Positions 1-10,048 of a DNA stretch of 54,925 nt are shown one piece after another. Where the stretch lies: positions 1 through 54,925 of the forward strand of contig DASPWW010000110.1 in the NCBI GenBank assembly GCA_035637595.1, in the 5' to 3' direction. Numbering within the stretch: the stretch's first letter is position 1; every line of letters begins with the position of its first letter. The stretch is from DASPWW01 sp035637595. GTDB lineage: Bacteria; Actinomycetota; Thermoleophilia; Solirubrobacterales; 70-9. The notes under the pieces are model-generated. The model was not told the origin of the DNA and searched no databases. It was given only the letters and a program-made list of their open reading frames with translations. The position numbers and the translations under genes were made by a program.

Positions 1-109
1 CCTCGCAGCGCCTCATCACGCTCGTGGAGCGCGACCGCGCGCTGTGGCCCTACGCGGCCTACCGCGCCGCGCTGGCCGTGATTGTCGTCGGCAAGCTGAG
101 GCGGGCACG

Positions 110-113
<4 letters not shown>
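1..113 (+). CDS. uppP: C-terminal fragment of a membrane protein, probably undecaprenyl-diphosphatase
   Basis: Only the last 36 codons are in the window; the frame is open from base 3 to a TGA at 111-113. The translated end has an aromatic/hydrophobic stretch (LWPYAAYRAALAVIVV) and then a basic tail (GKLRRAR). This resembles the last membrane helix of UppP/BacA enzymes, which recycle undecaprenyl pyrophosphate for cell-wall synthesis. The stop overlaps the ATG of purM in an ATGA arrangement, so the two are probably co-transcribed. The assignment rests on this short tail alone; another polytopic membrane protein would also fit. Confidence 0.5.
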
Positions 114-1132
<1,019 letters not shown>

Positions 1133-1161
1133 CGGGGCGGCGGGCGACGCTGCACGTGACG

Positions 1162-1167
1162 TAATCT
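1162..1167 (+). promoter_or_regulatory. -10 element of a probable leaderless promoter
   Basis: TAATCT matches the TANNNT consensus and ends 9 bases before the ATG at 1177. No Shine-Dalgarno sequence lies between them. This spacing is typical of actinobacterial leaderless transcripts. No clear -35 is visible. Confidence 0.45.
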
Positions 1168-1176
1168 CACCGAGCC

Positions 1177-1866
1177 ATGAGGATCGCGATCTTGATCTTC
1201 GACCAGCTCACCGCGCTCGACGCGATCGGGCCCTACGAGGTGCTGTCGCGGCTGCCGGGCGCCGAGCTGGAGTTCGTCGCCACGGAGCCCGGGATCAAGC
1301 GAACCGCCCCGGGCCGGCTGGGCCTCGAGGCGACGAAGTCGCTCGGCGAGCTGGCCGACCCCGAGATCGTCGTGGTGCCGGGCGGCCAGGGGACCCGGCC
1401 ACTGCTGTCGGACGAGCCGCTGCTCGAGTGGCTGCGCGCGGTGCACGAGCAGACGAGGTGGACCACGTCGGTCTGCACCGGGTCACTCCTGCTGGGCGCC
1501 GCGGGGATCCTCGACGGCAGGCGCGCGACGAGCCACTGGCTCGAGCTCGAGTCGCTGCGCGAGTTCGGCGCCGAGCCGGTCGCCGAGCGCGTCGTCGAGG
1601 ATGGCAGGGTGATCACGGCGGCGGGAGTGTCGGCCGGGATCGACATGGCGCTGCACCTCGCGCGCGAGGTCGCCGGCGAGGAGGCCGCACAGGCGATCCA
1701 GCTGAGCATCGAGTACGACCCCGAGCCGCCGTTCGACGCCGGCTCGCCGAGCAAGGCGCCCGCCGCGATCGTGGACAGGATCCGGAACGTCGAGCGAGCG
1801 CCGCTCGAGCACTCCTACGAGCCCTCGGCGGCGAACGAGCACGCCGGCTCGCCGACGCGGCCCTAG
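1177..1866 (+). CDS. DJ-1/PfpI family protein (isonitrile hydratase-like)
   Basis: This is a 229-residue single-domain protein of the class I glutamine amidotransferase-like DJ-1/PfpI superfamily. The conserved nucleophile elbow is visible as TSVCTGSLLLGAAG near residue 97, followed by GRRATSHW, the arrangement found in InhA-type isonitrile hydratases and AraC-associated DJ-1 domains. No HTH domain follows, so it is an enzyme or stress protein rather than a regulator. The substrate is not known. The start is the first ATG and sits just after a -10-like element. Its stop shares the palindrome CTAG with the stop of the convergent downstream gene. Confidence 0.82.
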   Translation: MRIAILIFDQLTALDAIGPYEVLSRLPGAELEFVATEPGIKRTAPGRLGLEATKSLGELADPEIVVVPGGQGTRPLLSDEPLLEWLRAVHEQTRWTTSVCTGSLLLGAAGILDGRRATSHWLELESLREFGAEPVAERVVEDGRVITAAGVSAGIDMALHLAREVAGEEAAQAIQLSIEYDPEPPFDAGSPSKAPAAIVDRIRNVERAPLEHSYEPSAANEHAGSPTRP

Positions 1867-2741
1867 GCGGGCTCCCAGATCTCGCCGCCGACTACGGGCA
1901 CGGGTCGCAGGCGCCAATCGCGAGCCGCCTCCCACAGCTCCGCCCTGACCACGGGGCCCGGCTTGCCGGTCAGCACCTCGATCTCCTTGGTCGCGGCGCG
2001 TCCGAAGCGCTCCACTGCCTCGATCGGCGCGGGCGGGCGCCCCTCCGCGACCTCGGCTCCGGCGGCGAGCGCGGCCTCGCGGTAATCGTCGTAGGGTGAC
2101 CAGCCCCAGACCCCGTGGCGCGATCCGTCCTCGCCCTCGAAGACCGCTGACGGGAAGGAGAGCCGCTGGTGACCCTCGGTCGTCTTGACCTGACCGGCAT
2201 CGCGCGCGGCGTCGGGCGGGTCGCGCACCTCGTCGAGGTCGGCGCCGAACGCCTCCGTGATCGCGTTCGAGACGACGTCGATCCGGAAGCGCTCGACGTC
2301 GAGCCCCGCCGGCCCCGCCTCACCGACCAGGGCCTCGACGTGATCGAGCTTCTTGAGCTCGCACATCAGCCCCTCGCGCAGACGGCGCAGATAGGCGTAC
2401 GCGCGCTCGGCGCCCTGCTCGCTGGCCGCCTTGACAGCGAGGCAGGCCGGGTAGGTCGACGAGATCGGATTGCGGCGCCACAGCCGCGGGTCGATCGGCA
2501 TCCCGGTCTCGGCGCCGACGTCGAGCCAATGCGACATCAACCCGTCGAAGCAGGACCCCTGGCCCGTTATCCCGGCCTCCTCGTCGCGATATTCGTCGCC
2601 GTAGTCGCGCGCCAGGCCGCCCATCACCCAGCGAAAGCGCAGCGCGTCGCCGAACTCCCACATCAGCTTGCGGAGCTTCGGCTCGCTGGCCCACGACCAC
2701 GAGCAGGCGGGATCCGTGTAGTAGCTGACCTCGACCGGCAT
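1863..2741 (-). CDS. DsbA-fold / thioredoxin-like oxidoreductase
   Basis: The 292-residue protein opens with a beta-strand and a DPACSWSW motif at about residues 11-18. This resembles the CxWCW-like active site of the SpxH/YjbH and FrnE-type DsbA-fold proteins, but here only one cysteine is present, so a CxxC redox pair is missing. No signal peptide is seen, which indicates a cytosolic protein. In Firmicutes the related SpxH is a ClpXP adaptor; whether that role applies here is unknown. Its stop codon overlaps that of the DJ-1 gene (shared CTAG at 1863-1866), and its 5' end diverges from the kinase gene at 2878. Confidence 0.72.
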   Translation of the reverse strand: MPVEVSYYTDPACSWSWASEPKLRKLMWEFGDALRFRWVMGGLARDYGDEYRDEEAGITGQGSCFDGLMSHWLDVGAETGMPIDPRLWRRNPISSTYPACLAVKAASEQGAERAYAYLRRLREGLMCELKKLDHVEALVGEAGPAGLDVERFRIDVVSNAITEAFGADLDEVRDPPDAARDAGQVKTTEGHQRLSFPSAVFEGEDGSRHGVWGWSPYDDYREAALAAGAEVAEGRPPAPIEAVERFGRAATKEIEVLTGKPGPVVRAELWEAARDWRLRPVPVVGGEIWEPA

Positions 2742-2877
2742 CCGGTGTTACTTCTGACGGGGGACCCGCCCGGCACAATCCATCCACCGTGAGACGCTCG
2801 GTGCGGTGGGTCCGGGCGGCGAAACGTCGAAAATACCTGGAACATGCGCGGCCGCGAGACGAGGACGGGTTGAGCTG

Positions 2878-4356
2878 ATGGACACCAGGTCCGTCATCGG
2901 GACGGTCCTGTCTGCTCGCTACCGCCTGGAGTCGAAGCTGGGAAGCGGTGGGATGTCCACCGTCTACCTGGCGCGCGACGAGACGCTCGAGCGCTGGGTC
3001 GCGATCAAGGTCATGCACCGAGAGATCTCCGACCAGCCGGATCAGATCGAGCGCTTCCGCCGCGAGGCGCGCTCGGTGGCCCAGCTGTCGCATCCCAACG
3101 TCGTCTCGGTGATCGACGCCGGTGAGGACGGCGGCTACCCCTACATCGTCTTCGAGTACGTCGAGGGCGAGACGCTCAAGCAGCGCATCGAGCGGCTCGG
3201 CCACCTGCCGCTCGACGAGTCGGCTGCTTACGCGATCGAGATCGCGCGCGGGCTGGGGACGGCGCATCTCCAGCGCCTCGTGCACCGCGACGTCAAGCCC
3301 CAGAACGTCCTGATCGATGCCGAGGGCAGGGCCAAGGTGACCGACTTCGGGATCGCGCGCTCGCTGGAGGGCCAGCGCGCGCTGACCGCGACGGGGCGCG
3401 TCCTGGGCACGACCGACTACGTCTCTCCCGAGCAGGCGATGGGCCAGGGGGTCGACGCTCGCTCCGACATCTACTCGCTCGGCGTCGTCCTCTACGAGAT
3501 GCTGATCGGCGACGTTCCGTTTCACGCCGAGACGCTCGTCGGGGTGGCCATGAAGCACGTCAACGAGCCGATGCCCGACGTGCAGCGCCGCCGCCCCCAG
3601 GTCTCGGCGGCACTCGCGGCGGTCGTCGAGACGGCGACCGACAAGGACCCCGACCGCCGCTATGCCGACATGCCGGCGATGCTCGGCGACCTCGAGAGCG
3701 CCCTCCAGGTCGAGGTCGCACGCAGCGGTGGCGGCTCACACGGCGAGGTGACCAACGTGCTCGATTCCGTGCCGGCGCCGCGACGCCGCGTCCTGACGCG
3801 GCGCCGCGTCTCGTGGGCGGGAGTGATCCTCGTCCTCGCTGCCGCCGGCGCCGCGATCGCGCTTGCGGCTCTGACCGGCGAAGAGGGGCCGTCCCATCAG
3901 GGCAACGCCGGGACGAAGCCGATCGCGGTCGAGGGCGCGGAGGACTTCGACCCGCTCTCCGACGACCAGACCGAGCACAGCGAGGACGTCGGCTTCGCGA
4001 TTGACGGCAACCCGCAGACGGCCTGGACGACGGAGACCTACACGACCAGCGACTTCGGCAAGGCCGGTGTCGGGATCTACCTCGACGCCAGCAAGCCGGT
4101 CAAGGCGTCGCAGCTCGAGGTCCGCACGGCGACCCCCGGCTTCCCGCTCGACGTCTACGGCGCCACGGGCTCGCCTCCCGACAGCCTCGACGCATGGAAC
4201 GGCCCGATCGGGTCGGCGACGAGTGTGACCAAGGACGAGACCGTCCCGCTCGACTCCCCGACGTCGTTCCAGTACTACCTGCTCTGGATCACGTCCCCGA
4301 CCGCGCTCGAGGAGGGCTACGGCGCCGAGATCTCAGACGCGCGACTGCTCGGCTGA
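2878..4356 (+). CDS. Membrane Ser/Thr protein kinase with extracellular discoidin-like domain
   Basis: 492 residues. The N-terminal Hanks-type kinase has the glycine loop LGSGGMSTVY (21-30), catalytic Lys44, HRD at 136-138 (Asp138), DFG at 156-158 and SPEQ in the activation segment, so it should be active. A single membrane helix follows near residues 305-330. The extracellular part (about 345-492) has an IDGNPQTAWTTE core typical of F5/8-type C/discoidin-like domains, so it may sense a glycan instead of peptidoglycan through PASTA repeats. I chose ATG 2878 over an upstream start at 2806 because the kinase domain begins soon after it. It converges on ddl with only 3 bases between the stops. 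Confidence 0.85.
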   Translation: MDTRSVIGTVLSARYRLESKLGSGGMSTVYLARDETLERWVAIKVMHREISDQPDQIERFRREARSVAQLSHPNVVSVIDAGEDGGYPYIVFEYVEGETLKQRIERLGHLPLDESAAYAIEIARGLGTAHLQRLVHRDVKPQNVLIDAEGRAKVTDFGIARSLEGQRALTATGRVLGTTDYVSPEQAMGQGVDARSDIYSLGVVLYEMLIGDVPFHAETLVGVAMKHVNEPMPDVQRRRPQVSAALAAVVETATDKDPDRRYADMPAMLGDLESALQVEVARSGGGSHGEVTNVLDSVPAPRRRVLTRRRVSWAGVILVLAAAGAAIALAALTGEEGPSHQGNAGTKPIAVEGAEDFDPLSDDQTEHSEDVGFAIDGNPQTAWTTETYTTSDFGKAGVGIYLDASKPVKASQLEVRTATPGFPLDVYGATGSPPDSLDAWNGPIGSATSVTKDETVPLDSPTSFQYYLLWITSPTALEEGYGAEISDARLLG

Positions 4357-4359
4357 GCT

Positions 4360-5331
4360 TCAGAACTCGTAGCGCCGCTCGGCCTCGTGGCGCTCGACCG
4401 CGAGCCGCACGAGGCGGTCGCAGAGATCGGGGTACGGGACCCCCGTCGCCTCGAAGAGCTTTGCGAACACGCTCGTCTCGGTGAATCCGGGGATCGTGTT
4501 GAGCTCGTTGACGAGCACCTCGCCGTCGTCGGTGACGAAGAAGTCACAGCGCGCGAGGCCGGTGCAATCCGTGACACGGTAGACCTCCGTCGCCAGCTCC
4601 CTGACCCGCGTGGTCGCCGCATCGCCGATCGGCGCGGGAACGACGAGCTCCATCCCGCCGGGCTCGTACTTGGCCTCGTAGTCGTACCAGTCGGCGTGCG
4701 CAACGATCTGCCCGACCAGGGACGTCTCGGGACTGTTGGTCAGGCCGATCACCGAGCACTCGACCTCGCTGCCCGACGCCCCCGCCTCGACGATTATCCG
4801 CGGGTCGTGCCGCCGCGCGAGCTCCACGGCATCGTCGAGCTCGCGTTCGGGGTCGGAGACTTTCGAGATCCCGACGCTCGAGCCGAGCCGCGAGGGCTTT
4901 ACCCACAACGGCCTGTCCATGGCCGCGGCGCGCTCGCGCCACCCGTCCTCGCCGGCGCCGCAGAAATCGACCTGGGGAATCTGATGAAAGGACAGCAGGC
5001 GCTTGAAGGTGAGCTTGTCGATGCATACCGCCGAGGCGAGCACCCCGGCGCCGGCGTAGGCGACGTCGAGGCACTCCAGCACGCCCTGCACGGTGCCGTC
5101 CTCGCCGTATGGGCCGTGCAGCACCGGGAACGCCACGTCGGCGTCGAGCAAGCCGCCGCCCGGCGCGACCTCGATCTCGGTCCCGTCGCGAGTCCAGCGG
5201 CCGTCGCGCTCGATCCTTACCGGCACCACCTCGTGGCCCGCCGCGGCGAGCCCCTCAGCGACGGCCGCTCCCGAGCGCAGCGAGACCTCGTGCTCGCTCG
5301 ACCGCCCGCCGCTCAGCACGGCTACACGCAA
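4360..5331 (-). CDS. ddl: D-alanine--D-alanine ligase (first copy)
   Basis: Ddl joins two D-alanines with ATP to make the peptidoglycan precursor dipeptide. The 323-residue protein has the ATP-grasp hallmarks: LSGGRSSEHEVSLRSG at the N-terminus, HGPYGEDGTVQG, VKPSRLGSSVGI, the omega-loop motif WYDYEAKY, and the metal-binding end LVNELNTIPGFTETS. The Tyr in the omega-loop region agrees with D-Ala-D-Ala activity. It is the last gene of the minus-strand kinase/FtsW/PBP operon, 25 bases after the PASTA kinase start of the upstream gene's reading end. A second ddl lies at 38657-39610. Confidence 0.92.
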   Translation of the reverse strand: MRVAVLSGGRSSEHEVSLRSGAAVAEGLAAAGHEVVPVRIERDGRWTRDGTEIEVAPGGGLLDADVAFPVLHGPYGEDGTVQGVLECLDVAYAGAGVLASAVCIDKLTFKRLLSFHQIPQVDFCGAGEDGWRERAAAMDRPLWVKPSRLGSSVGISKVSDPERELDDAVELARRHDPRIIVEAGASGSEVECSVIGLTNSPETSLVGQIVAHADWYDYEAKYEPGGMELVVPAPIGDAATTRVRELATEVYRVTDCTGLARCDFFVTDDGEVLVNELNTIPGFTETSVFAKLFEATGVPYPDLCDRLVRLAVERHEAERRYEF

Positions 5332-5356
5332 TGCGCGCTCGCCTTCCCGTGCCCGC

Positions 5357-7171
5357 TCACGGCACCGGTTGCGGCTCCGCGGATGGTTCCTCGAACGCCC
5401 CGATGACGAGCGACACCGTATCCCCCTGCCTCACTCGCGTCCCGGCAGCGGGCGCCTGGTCGATGACGCGCCCGTCGTCGTCGGGATCGGCGACGGACTC
5501 CTCCTGGAAGACGACGTCGAGGCCGTGGTTGGTCAGGATCCGCACCGCACCGTCGCGGAACAGGCCCTCGACGTCGGGCACGATCACCGATCCGGCGCCG
5601 GTGGAGACGAGGATCGTCACCTGCGAGCCGCTCTCGATCTCGCTCCCGGCGGCGGGATCCTGGGCGACCACGGTCCCCTCCGGCTGATCGGAGTTCTCGG
5701 TCTCGACGTTGGGGATCAGGTCGACGGCTTCGAGCTGGTTCTCGGCGATCTGCTGCTGGAGCCCGACGACGCCGGGGACCTCGACCGTGTTCGCGCCCTT
5801 GGAGACGAGCAACGTCACCTTCGACCCGCCCTCGAGCTTCGACCCCGCCTTCGGCTCCGTGCCGATCGCCAAGCCCGCCTCGACCTCGGTCGAGAACTGC
5901 TCCTCGGTCTCGACCACGAAGCCGCGACCCTCGAGGGCCTTGGTGGCGCGGCGCTCGGTCTGGCCGGCGACATCGGGCACCTTCGCCGCCCCCAGCCCGG
6001 AGCTGACCGAGAGAGTCACGGTCGAGCCCTCCTCGGCCTCCTCGCCGGCGCGCGGGTCCTGCTCGACGACCTCCCCGGGGGGCGCGTCGCTCTCGAACTC
6101 CTCGACGTCGACGTCGAACCCCTTGGCCTCGAGGATCTGGGTCGCGGTGTTCTGCTGCTCGCCGAGGACGCTCGGCACCGTGACGTCCGCGGGTCGGGTC
6201 AGCGCCCACACCGCGAGCCCGGCGAGCGCCAGGACGAGGATCGCAAGGATGGCCCAACGCCATCCACGCCGCCCTTCCTCGTACGGCTGCTCGGGTGGCG
6301 GTGGGGGCGGCACCGGCGCGAAGCGCTCGGTGTCGCGGACCGGCGAGGTGGTGGGATCGACCTGCGCCGCGTCGAGCGCGGCGGCGAACTCGTCGGCCGA
6401 GGCGAAGCGGTTGGCCGGGTCCTTGGCGAGCGCCTTGAGCACCACCGCGTCAAGCGCCGGCGGGACCGACGGGTTGATGCGACTCGGAGGAAGCGGCTGC
6501 TCGGAGACCTGCTTGAGCGCCACCGCGACGGCGCTGTCGCCCTCGAACGGCACCCGGCCGCACAGGGCCTCGTAGAGCAGCACCCCGATCGAGTAGAGGT
6601 CCGAGGCCGCGGTTACCGGCAGGCCCTGGGCCTGCTCGGGGGAGAGGTATTGCGCCGTCCCCATGACCGACCCCGCCTGGGTGATCTCGGACGCACCCGC
6701 GCGGGCGATCCCGAAGTCCGTCACCCGGGCGCGCCCGTCGCGGTCGACGAGGACGTTCTGCGGCTTGAGGTCGCGGTGGATGATCCCGTTGCTGTGCGCG
6801 AAGCGGGCCGCGGCGAGGACCTGGCGCGTCACCTCGACCGCCTCCTCGACGCTCATCCCCCGCCGGATCAGGTCCTTGAGCGACGAGCCCTCGACGTACT
6901 CCATCGCGATGTAGTAGGTGCCGTCGAACTCACCGCGATCGAACACGCCGACGACGTTTGGGTGCTGGAGCCCCGCCGCGGACGATGCCTCGCGCCGGAA
7001 GCGCTCCACGAACTCGCGGTCTTGAGCGAAGCGCTCGTGAAGCATCTTCAGCGCCACCCGGCGGCCAAGCTGGGTGTCCTCGGCGCACCACACGTCCGCC
7101 ATTCCGCCGGAACCGACGCGCCTGAGCAGCCTGTACCTGCCGTCGACGAGGGTGTTCTCGGCTACGAGCAC
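5357..7171 (-). CDS. pknB: Ser/Thr protein kinase with four PASTA repeats (PknB type)
   Basis: 604 residues, the standard architecture of a growth-controlling kinase that binds muropeptides or lipid II. The cytosolic kinase has GSGGMADVW (20-28), Lys42, HRD at 132-134, Asn139, DFG at 152-154 and SPEQ. A proline-rich juxtamembrane segment leads to one membrane helix at about 305-327. Four extracellular PASTA domains of about 66 residues follow, each beginning with a VP-x-V-x-G motif and ending in a GSxVTLxVS strand. GTG 7171 is the likely start; no strong SD is visible. Within the operon it follows pbpA and precedes ddl, as in mycobacterial and other actinobacterial pknB clusters. Confidence 0.94.
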   Translation of the reverse strand: MLVAENTLVDGRYRLLRRVGSGGMADVWCAEDTQLGRRVALKMLHERFAQDREFVERFRREASSAAGLQHPNVVGVFDRGEFDGTYYIAMEYVEGSSLKDLIRRGMSVEEAVEVTRQVLAAARFAHSNGIIHRDLKPQNVLVDRDGRARVTDFGIARAGASEITQAGSVMGTAQYLSPEQAQGLPVTAASDLYSIGVLLYEALCGRVPFEGDSAVAVALKQVSEQPLPPSRINPSVPPALDAVVLKALAKDPANRFASADEFAAALDAAQVDPTTSPVRDTERFAPVPPPPPPEQPYEEGRRGWRWAILAILVLALAGLAVWALTRPADVTVPSVLGEQQNTATQILEAKGFDVDVEEFESDAPPGEVVEQDPRAGEEAEEGSTVTLSVSSGLGAAKVPDVAGQTERRATKALEGRGFVVETEEQFSTEVEAGLAIGTEPKAGSKLEGGSKVTLLVSKGANTVEVPGVVGLQQQIAENQLEAVDLIPNVETENSDQPEGTVVAQDPAAGSEIESGSQVTILVSTGAGSVIVPDVEGLFRDGAVRILTNHGLDVVFQEESVADPDDDGRVIDQAPAAGTRVRQGDTVSLVIGAFEEPSAEPQPVP

Positions 7172-7229
7172 AGCTACGGCTTTCGGCTTCGGGCTGGCTG
7201 CTTCCTGCTCACTGCCCTCCGCCCGCTGC

Positions 7230-8678
7230 CTACTCCGCCTGGTTGAGCAGGGCGCCCATCACCTCGGTCGCGACGGGACCCGCGGTCTCGCCGCCGAAGC
7301 CGGCCGTGCACTCGATCACCGCCGCTATCGCGATCTGCGGGTCCTGGGTCGGTGCGAAGGAGATGAACCATCCACGGTTGTCCGGGCAGTCGCCGCCCTG
7401 GACCTCGGCGGTGCCGGTCTTGCCGGCGAACTCGCTCACCCCTTCGACCGTGAGCCCCGCCGCGGTTCCCTCCCGGGTGACGTTGGTCATCATCTCAGCG
7501 AGCTGGGCTGCGGTTTCCTCGCTCATCACGGTCGAGGCGAGCTCCGGCTTCAGCTCGTCGGTGGTACGGCCATCGGGATCGGTGACCGACTGCACGAACT
7601 GCGCCTGCATCTCCCTGCCTCCGTTGGCGACCGTCGCGGCCACCATCGCCATCTGCAGCGCCGACGCGCGCATGCGCTCCTGGCCGATCGCGACGCGGCC
7701 GATGTCGATCGTGTCGCCCGGACCGAGCAGCTTGCCGTTCTGGCTGACCCCGCTCGCGACCATGTTCTCGTCCGGGTAGTCAGCCGGCGGGTCGGAGTCA
7801 AAGCCGAAACGGTCCATGTACTCGAACATCGTGTCGTTGCCCAGCTGCTCGCCGACCTGCGCCCAGTACGTATTGACCGAGTTGGTCAGCGCGGTGGTCA
7901 TGTCGATCTCGCCGAAGCTCTCGCCCCCTGCGTTCTCCAGCGGCACGCCGGAGATCTCGATGCCGCTGTCGCCGTTGAGCACGGTGTCGGGCGTGAACTC
8001 GCCGCTGTCGAGCGCCGCTGTGGCCGTCACGATCTTCATCGTCGAGCCCGGCTCGTACACGCTCTGGGTCGCGCGGTTGACCAGCGGCGTCTCCTCGGAC
8101 GTGTTCAGCGCCTGGAAGGTCTCGGAGTCCTCGACCGCATTGGGGTCAAATGGCGGGTTCGACGCCATCACCCGTACCGCCCCGGTCGCCGGCTCGATCG
8201 CGACAACGGCCCCGTTGCGACCCGCGAGCGCCTGGTAGGCGACCCGCTGCGCCGCCGCGTTGAGGGTGAGCGTGATGTCGCTCCCCTCCCGGGCCTGGCC
8301 TTCGAGCTGGTCGAGGATCGAGATGAACTCGGCCTTGCGCCCCGAAAGCTCGTCGTCCTCCTCGAGCTCGATCCCCGAGCGCCCCCGGTCGAGGAAGTAA
8401 TAGCCCACGGGATGGCCGAACAGGTCGCCGAGCGGATAGCGGCGCGTAAAGAACTTCTGCTCCCCGTTGCCCGTCGAGACGCTCTCCGCGATCAGCTCCC
8501 CGTCGGAGCTGGTGATCGTCCCGCGCTGGATCTGGGCCTCCTCCAGCAGCAGGCGGCGGTTCTCGGGGTTGTCGCGCAGGCTCTCGGCGTCGATCACCGA
8601 CCAGTAGGACGTGAAGCCGACGACGGTCGCGAACAGCAGCAGGACGAGCGCGAACAGCCTCGAGATCGGAACGTTCAC
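7230..8678 (-). CDS. pbpA: Penicillin-binding protein 2 / class B transpeptidase (PbpA)
   Basis: 482 residues with one N-terminal membrane anchor (about 8-28) and a periplasmic transpeptidase domain that cross-links peptidoglycan. The three catalytic motifs are intact: STMK at 212-215 (nucleophile Ser212), SVN at 267-269 and KTGT at 420-423. The short N-terminal pedestal and the partnership with the adjacent FtsW/RodA glycosyltransferase fit the PbpA/RodA pairing of actinobacteria. The GTG start overlaps the stop of the upstream ftsW/rodA gene (GTGA), indicating translational coupling. Confidence 0.93.
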   Translation of the reverse strand: MNVPISRLFALVLLLFATVVGFTSYWSVIDAESLRDNPENRRLLLEEAQIQRGTITSSDGELIAESVSTGNGEQKFFTRRYPLGDLFGHPVGYYFLDRGRSGIELEEDDELSGRKAEFISILDQLEGQAREGSDITLTLNAAAQRVAYQALAGRNGAVVAIEPATGAVRVMASNPPFDPNAVEDSETFQALNTSEETPLVNRATQSVYEPGSTMKIVTATAALDSGEFTPDTVLNGDSGIEISGVPLENAGGESFGEIDMTTALTNSVNTYWAQVGEQLGNDTMFEYMDRFGFDSDPPADYPDENMVASGVSQNGKLLGPGDTIDIGRVAIGQERMRASALQMAMVAATVANGGREMQAQFVQSVTDPDGRTTDELKPELASTVMSEETAAQLAEMMTNVTREGTAAGLTVEGVSEFAGKTGTAEVQGGDCPDNRGWFISFAPTQDPQIAIAAVIECTAGFGGETAGPVATEVMGALLNQAE

Positions 8679-10048
8679 GCTGTCCTCCCGACCGGGCCGC
8701 GCAGCTGGATCTCAGGCTCGGCGGCCTCACGGTCCGGCCGCCGGGCGTCGTTGGAGATCATCAGCAGCAGGGCGAGCAGCACCATGTTCGCCACCACCGA
8801 GCTGCCGCCGTAGCTGATGAACGGCAGCGTCACGCCGGTCAGCGGGATCACGCGGACGACGCCGCCGATGATCACGAACGCCTGCAGCGAGAAGACCGCC
8901 GTCAGCCCCGCCGCCAGCAGCTTCGAGAACCCGTCCCGCGCCATCACCGCGGTCTTGAAGCCGCGTGCCGCGATCAGGATGTAGATCAGCACGACCCCCG
9001 CGGCGCCGAACAGGCCGAGCTCGTTGGTGATCACGGCGTAGATCAGGTCGGTGTGCGGCGCCGGGATGATGCTGCCGCACTCCGGGAACTGATCGATGCA
9101 GCCCTTCGAGGCGTCGGGCAGCTGCATCAGCGATTCCCCGAGCCCCGCCCCGAACAGGCCACCGTCGGCCTGCGCGAACAGCGATTGAGCCACCTGGAAC
9201 CCGGAGCCCTGCGTGTCCTCGAAGGGATCGAGCCAGATGTCGACGCGATTCTCCACATGGGGGACGGTGTTTGCGAAGAACCACGCCCCCGCGACGAACA
9301 GGAGCATCCCGATGACCACGAACGAGACCCGCGACGTGGCCACGTAGAGCAGCGCCAGGAACGCCGCAAAGAACATCAGCGAGCTCCCCAGGTCTCGGAT
9401 GAAGACGAGCATCAGCATCGCGGCGCCCCACACGACCAGCAGCGGCCCGAGATGCTTGAGGGGCGGCAGGATCACCCCCATGACCCGGCGCGCCCCCACG
9501 ATCAGCACCTCACGCTTCTCGCGCAGGTAGCTGGCCAGGAAGATGACGATGCAGATCTTCGCGAACTCGGCGGGCTGGAAGGAGATTCCCCCGACCTTGA
9601 TGCCCAGATAGGCGCCGTTGACCTGCTCTCCGATCCCCGGAAGCCGCGGCAAGACCAGCAGGCCGATCCCCACCATCGCGATCAGATACCGATAGCGCTC
9701 CAGGACGTGGTAATCGCGCAGGAAGATGATCGTCGCCGCGAAAAACCCCAACCCGAGCAGAAAGAGCGACGCCTGCTTGAGGGCGAGGCTCTCGTCGATC
9801 CTGAACAGGATCACGAGTCCGAACGCGGCGAGCAGCGCGACGAGCGGAAACAGATACGGATCCGCATTGGGCAGACGCAGGCGGATCATCACATGCACCG
9901 CGAGGCAGACCCCCAGGAAGTAGGCGCCGTAGGTGAGGCTGAGGTCGCCGATCTCGTTCGACCGCACGATGAACACCGCGGTCAACCCGGCGGTGACCAG
10001 AAGCGCGACCGGAAGCAGAGCGAGCAGCTCCCGGTTGCGGGCGCTCAT
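8675..10048 (-). CDS. rodA: SEDS peptidoglycan glycosyltransferase (FtsW/RodA/SpoVE)
   Basis: 457 residues with about ten hydrophobic helices. SEDS proteins polymerise lipid II into glycan strands together with a class B PBP. Family motifs include FQPAEFAKI around residue 165 and LPFISYGGSSVVANM near the C-terminus. Between helices there is a large extracytoplasmic loop with the conserved SLFAQADGGLFGAGLGES segment. It sits between the PP2C phosphatase (ATGA overlap at 10045-10048) and pbpA (GTGA overlap at 8675-8678), the normal order in pstP-rodA-pbpA-pknB operons. RodA rather than FtsW is inferred from that order. Confidence 0.92.
   Translation of the reverse strand: MSARNRELLALLPVALLVTAGLTAVFIVRSNEIGDLSLTYGAYFLGVCLAVHVMIRLRLPNADPYLFPLVALLAAFGLVILFRIDESLALKQASLFLLGLGFFAATIIFLRDYHVLERYRYLIAMVGIGLLVLPRLPGIGEQVNGAYLGIKVGGISFQPAEFAKICIVIFLASYLREKREVLIVGARRVMGVILPPLKHLGPLLVVWGAAMLMLVFIRDLGSSLMFFAAFLALLYVATSRVSFVVIGMLLFVAGAWFFANTVPHVENRVDIWLDPFEDTQGSGFQVAQSLFAQADGGLFGAGLGESLMQLPDASKGCIDQFPECGSIIPAPHTDLIYAVITNELGLFGAAGVVLIYILIAARGFKTAVMARDGFSKLLAAGLTAVFSLQAFVIIGGVVRVIPLTGVTLPFISYGGSSVVANMVLLALLLMISNDARRPDREAAEPEIQLRGPVGRTA

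Noticed and set aside
5093..7246. 717-codon open frame on the plus strand opposite the PASTA kinase and ddl
   Set aside because: It is a GC-driven antisense frame with low-complexity Arg/Gly/Asp content and no recognisable domain.
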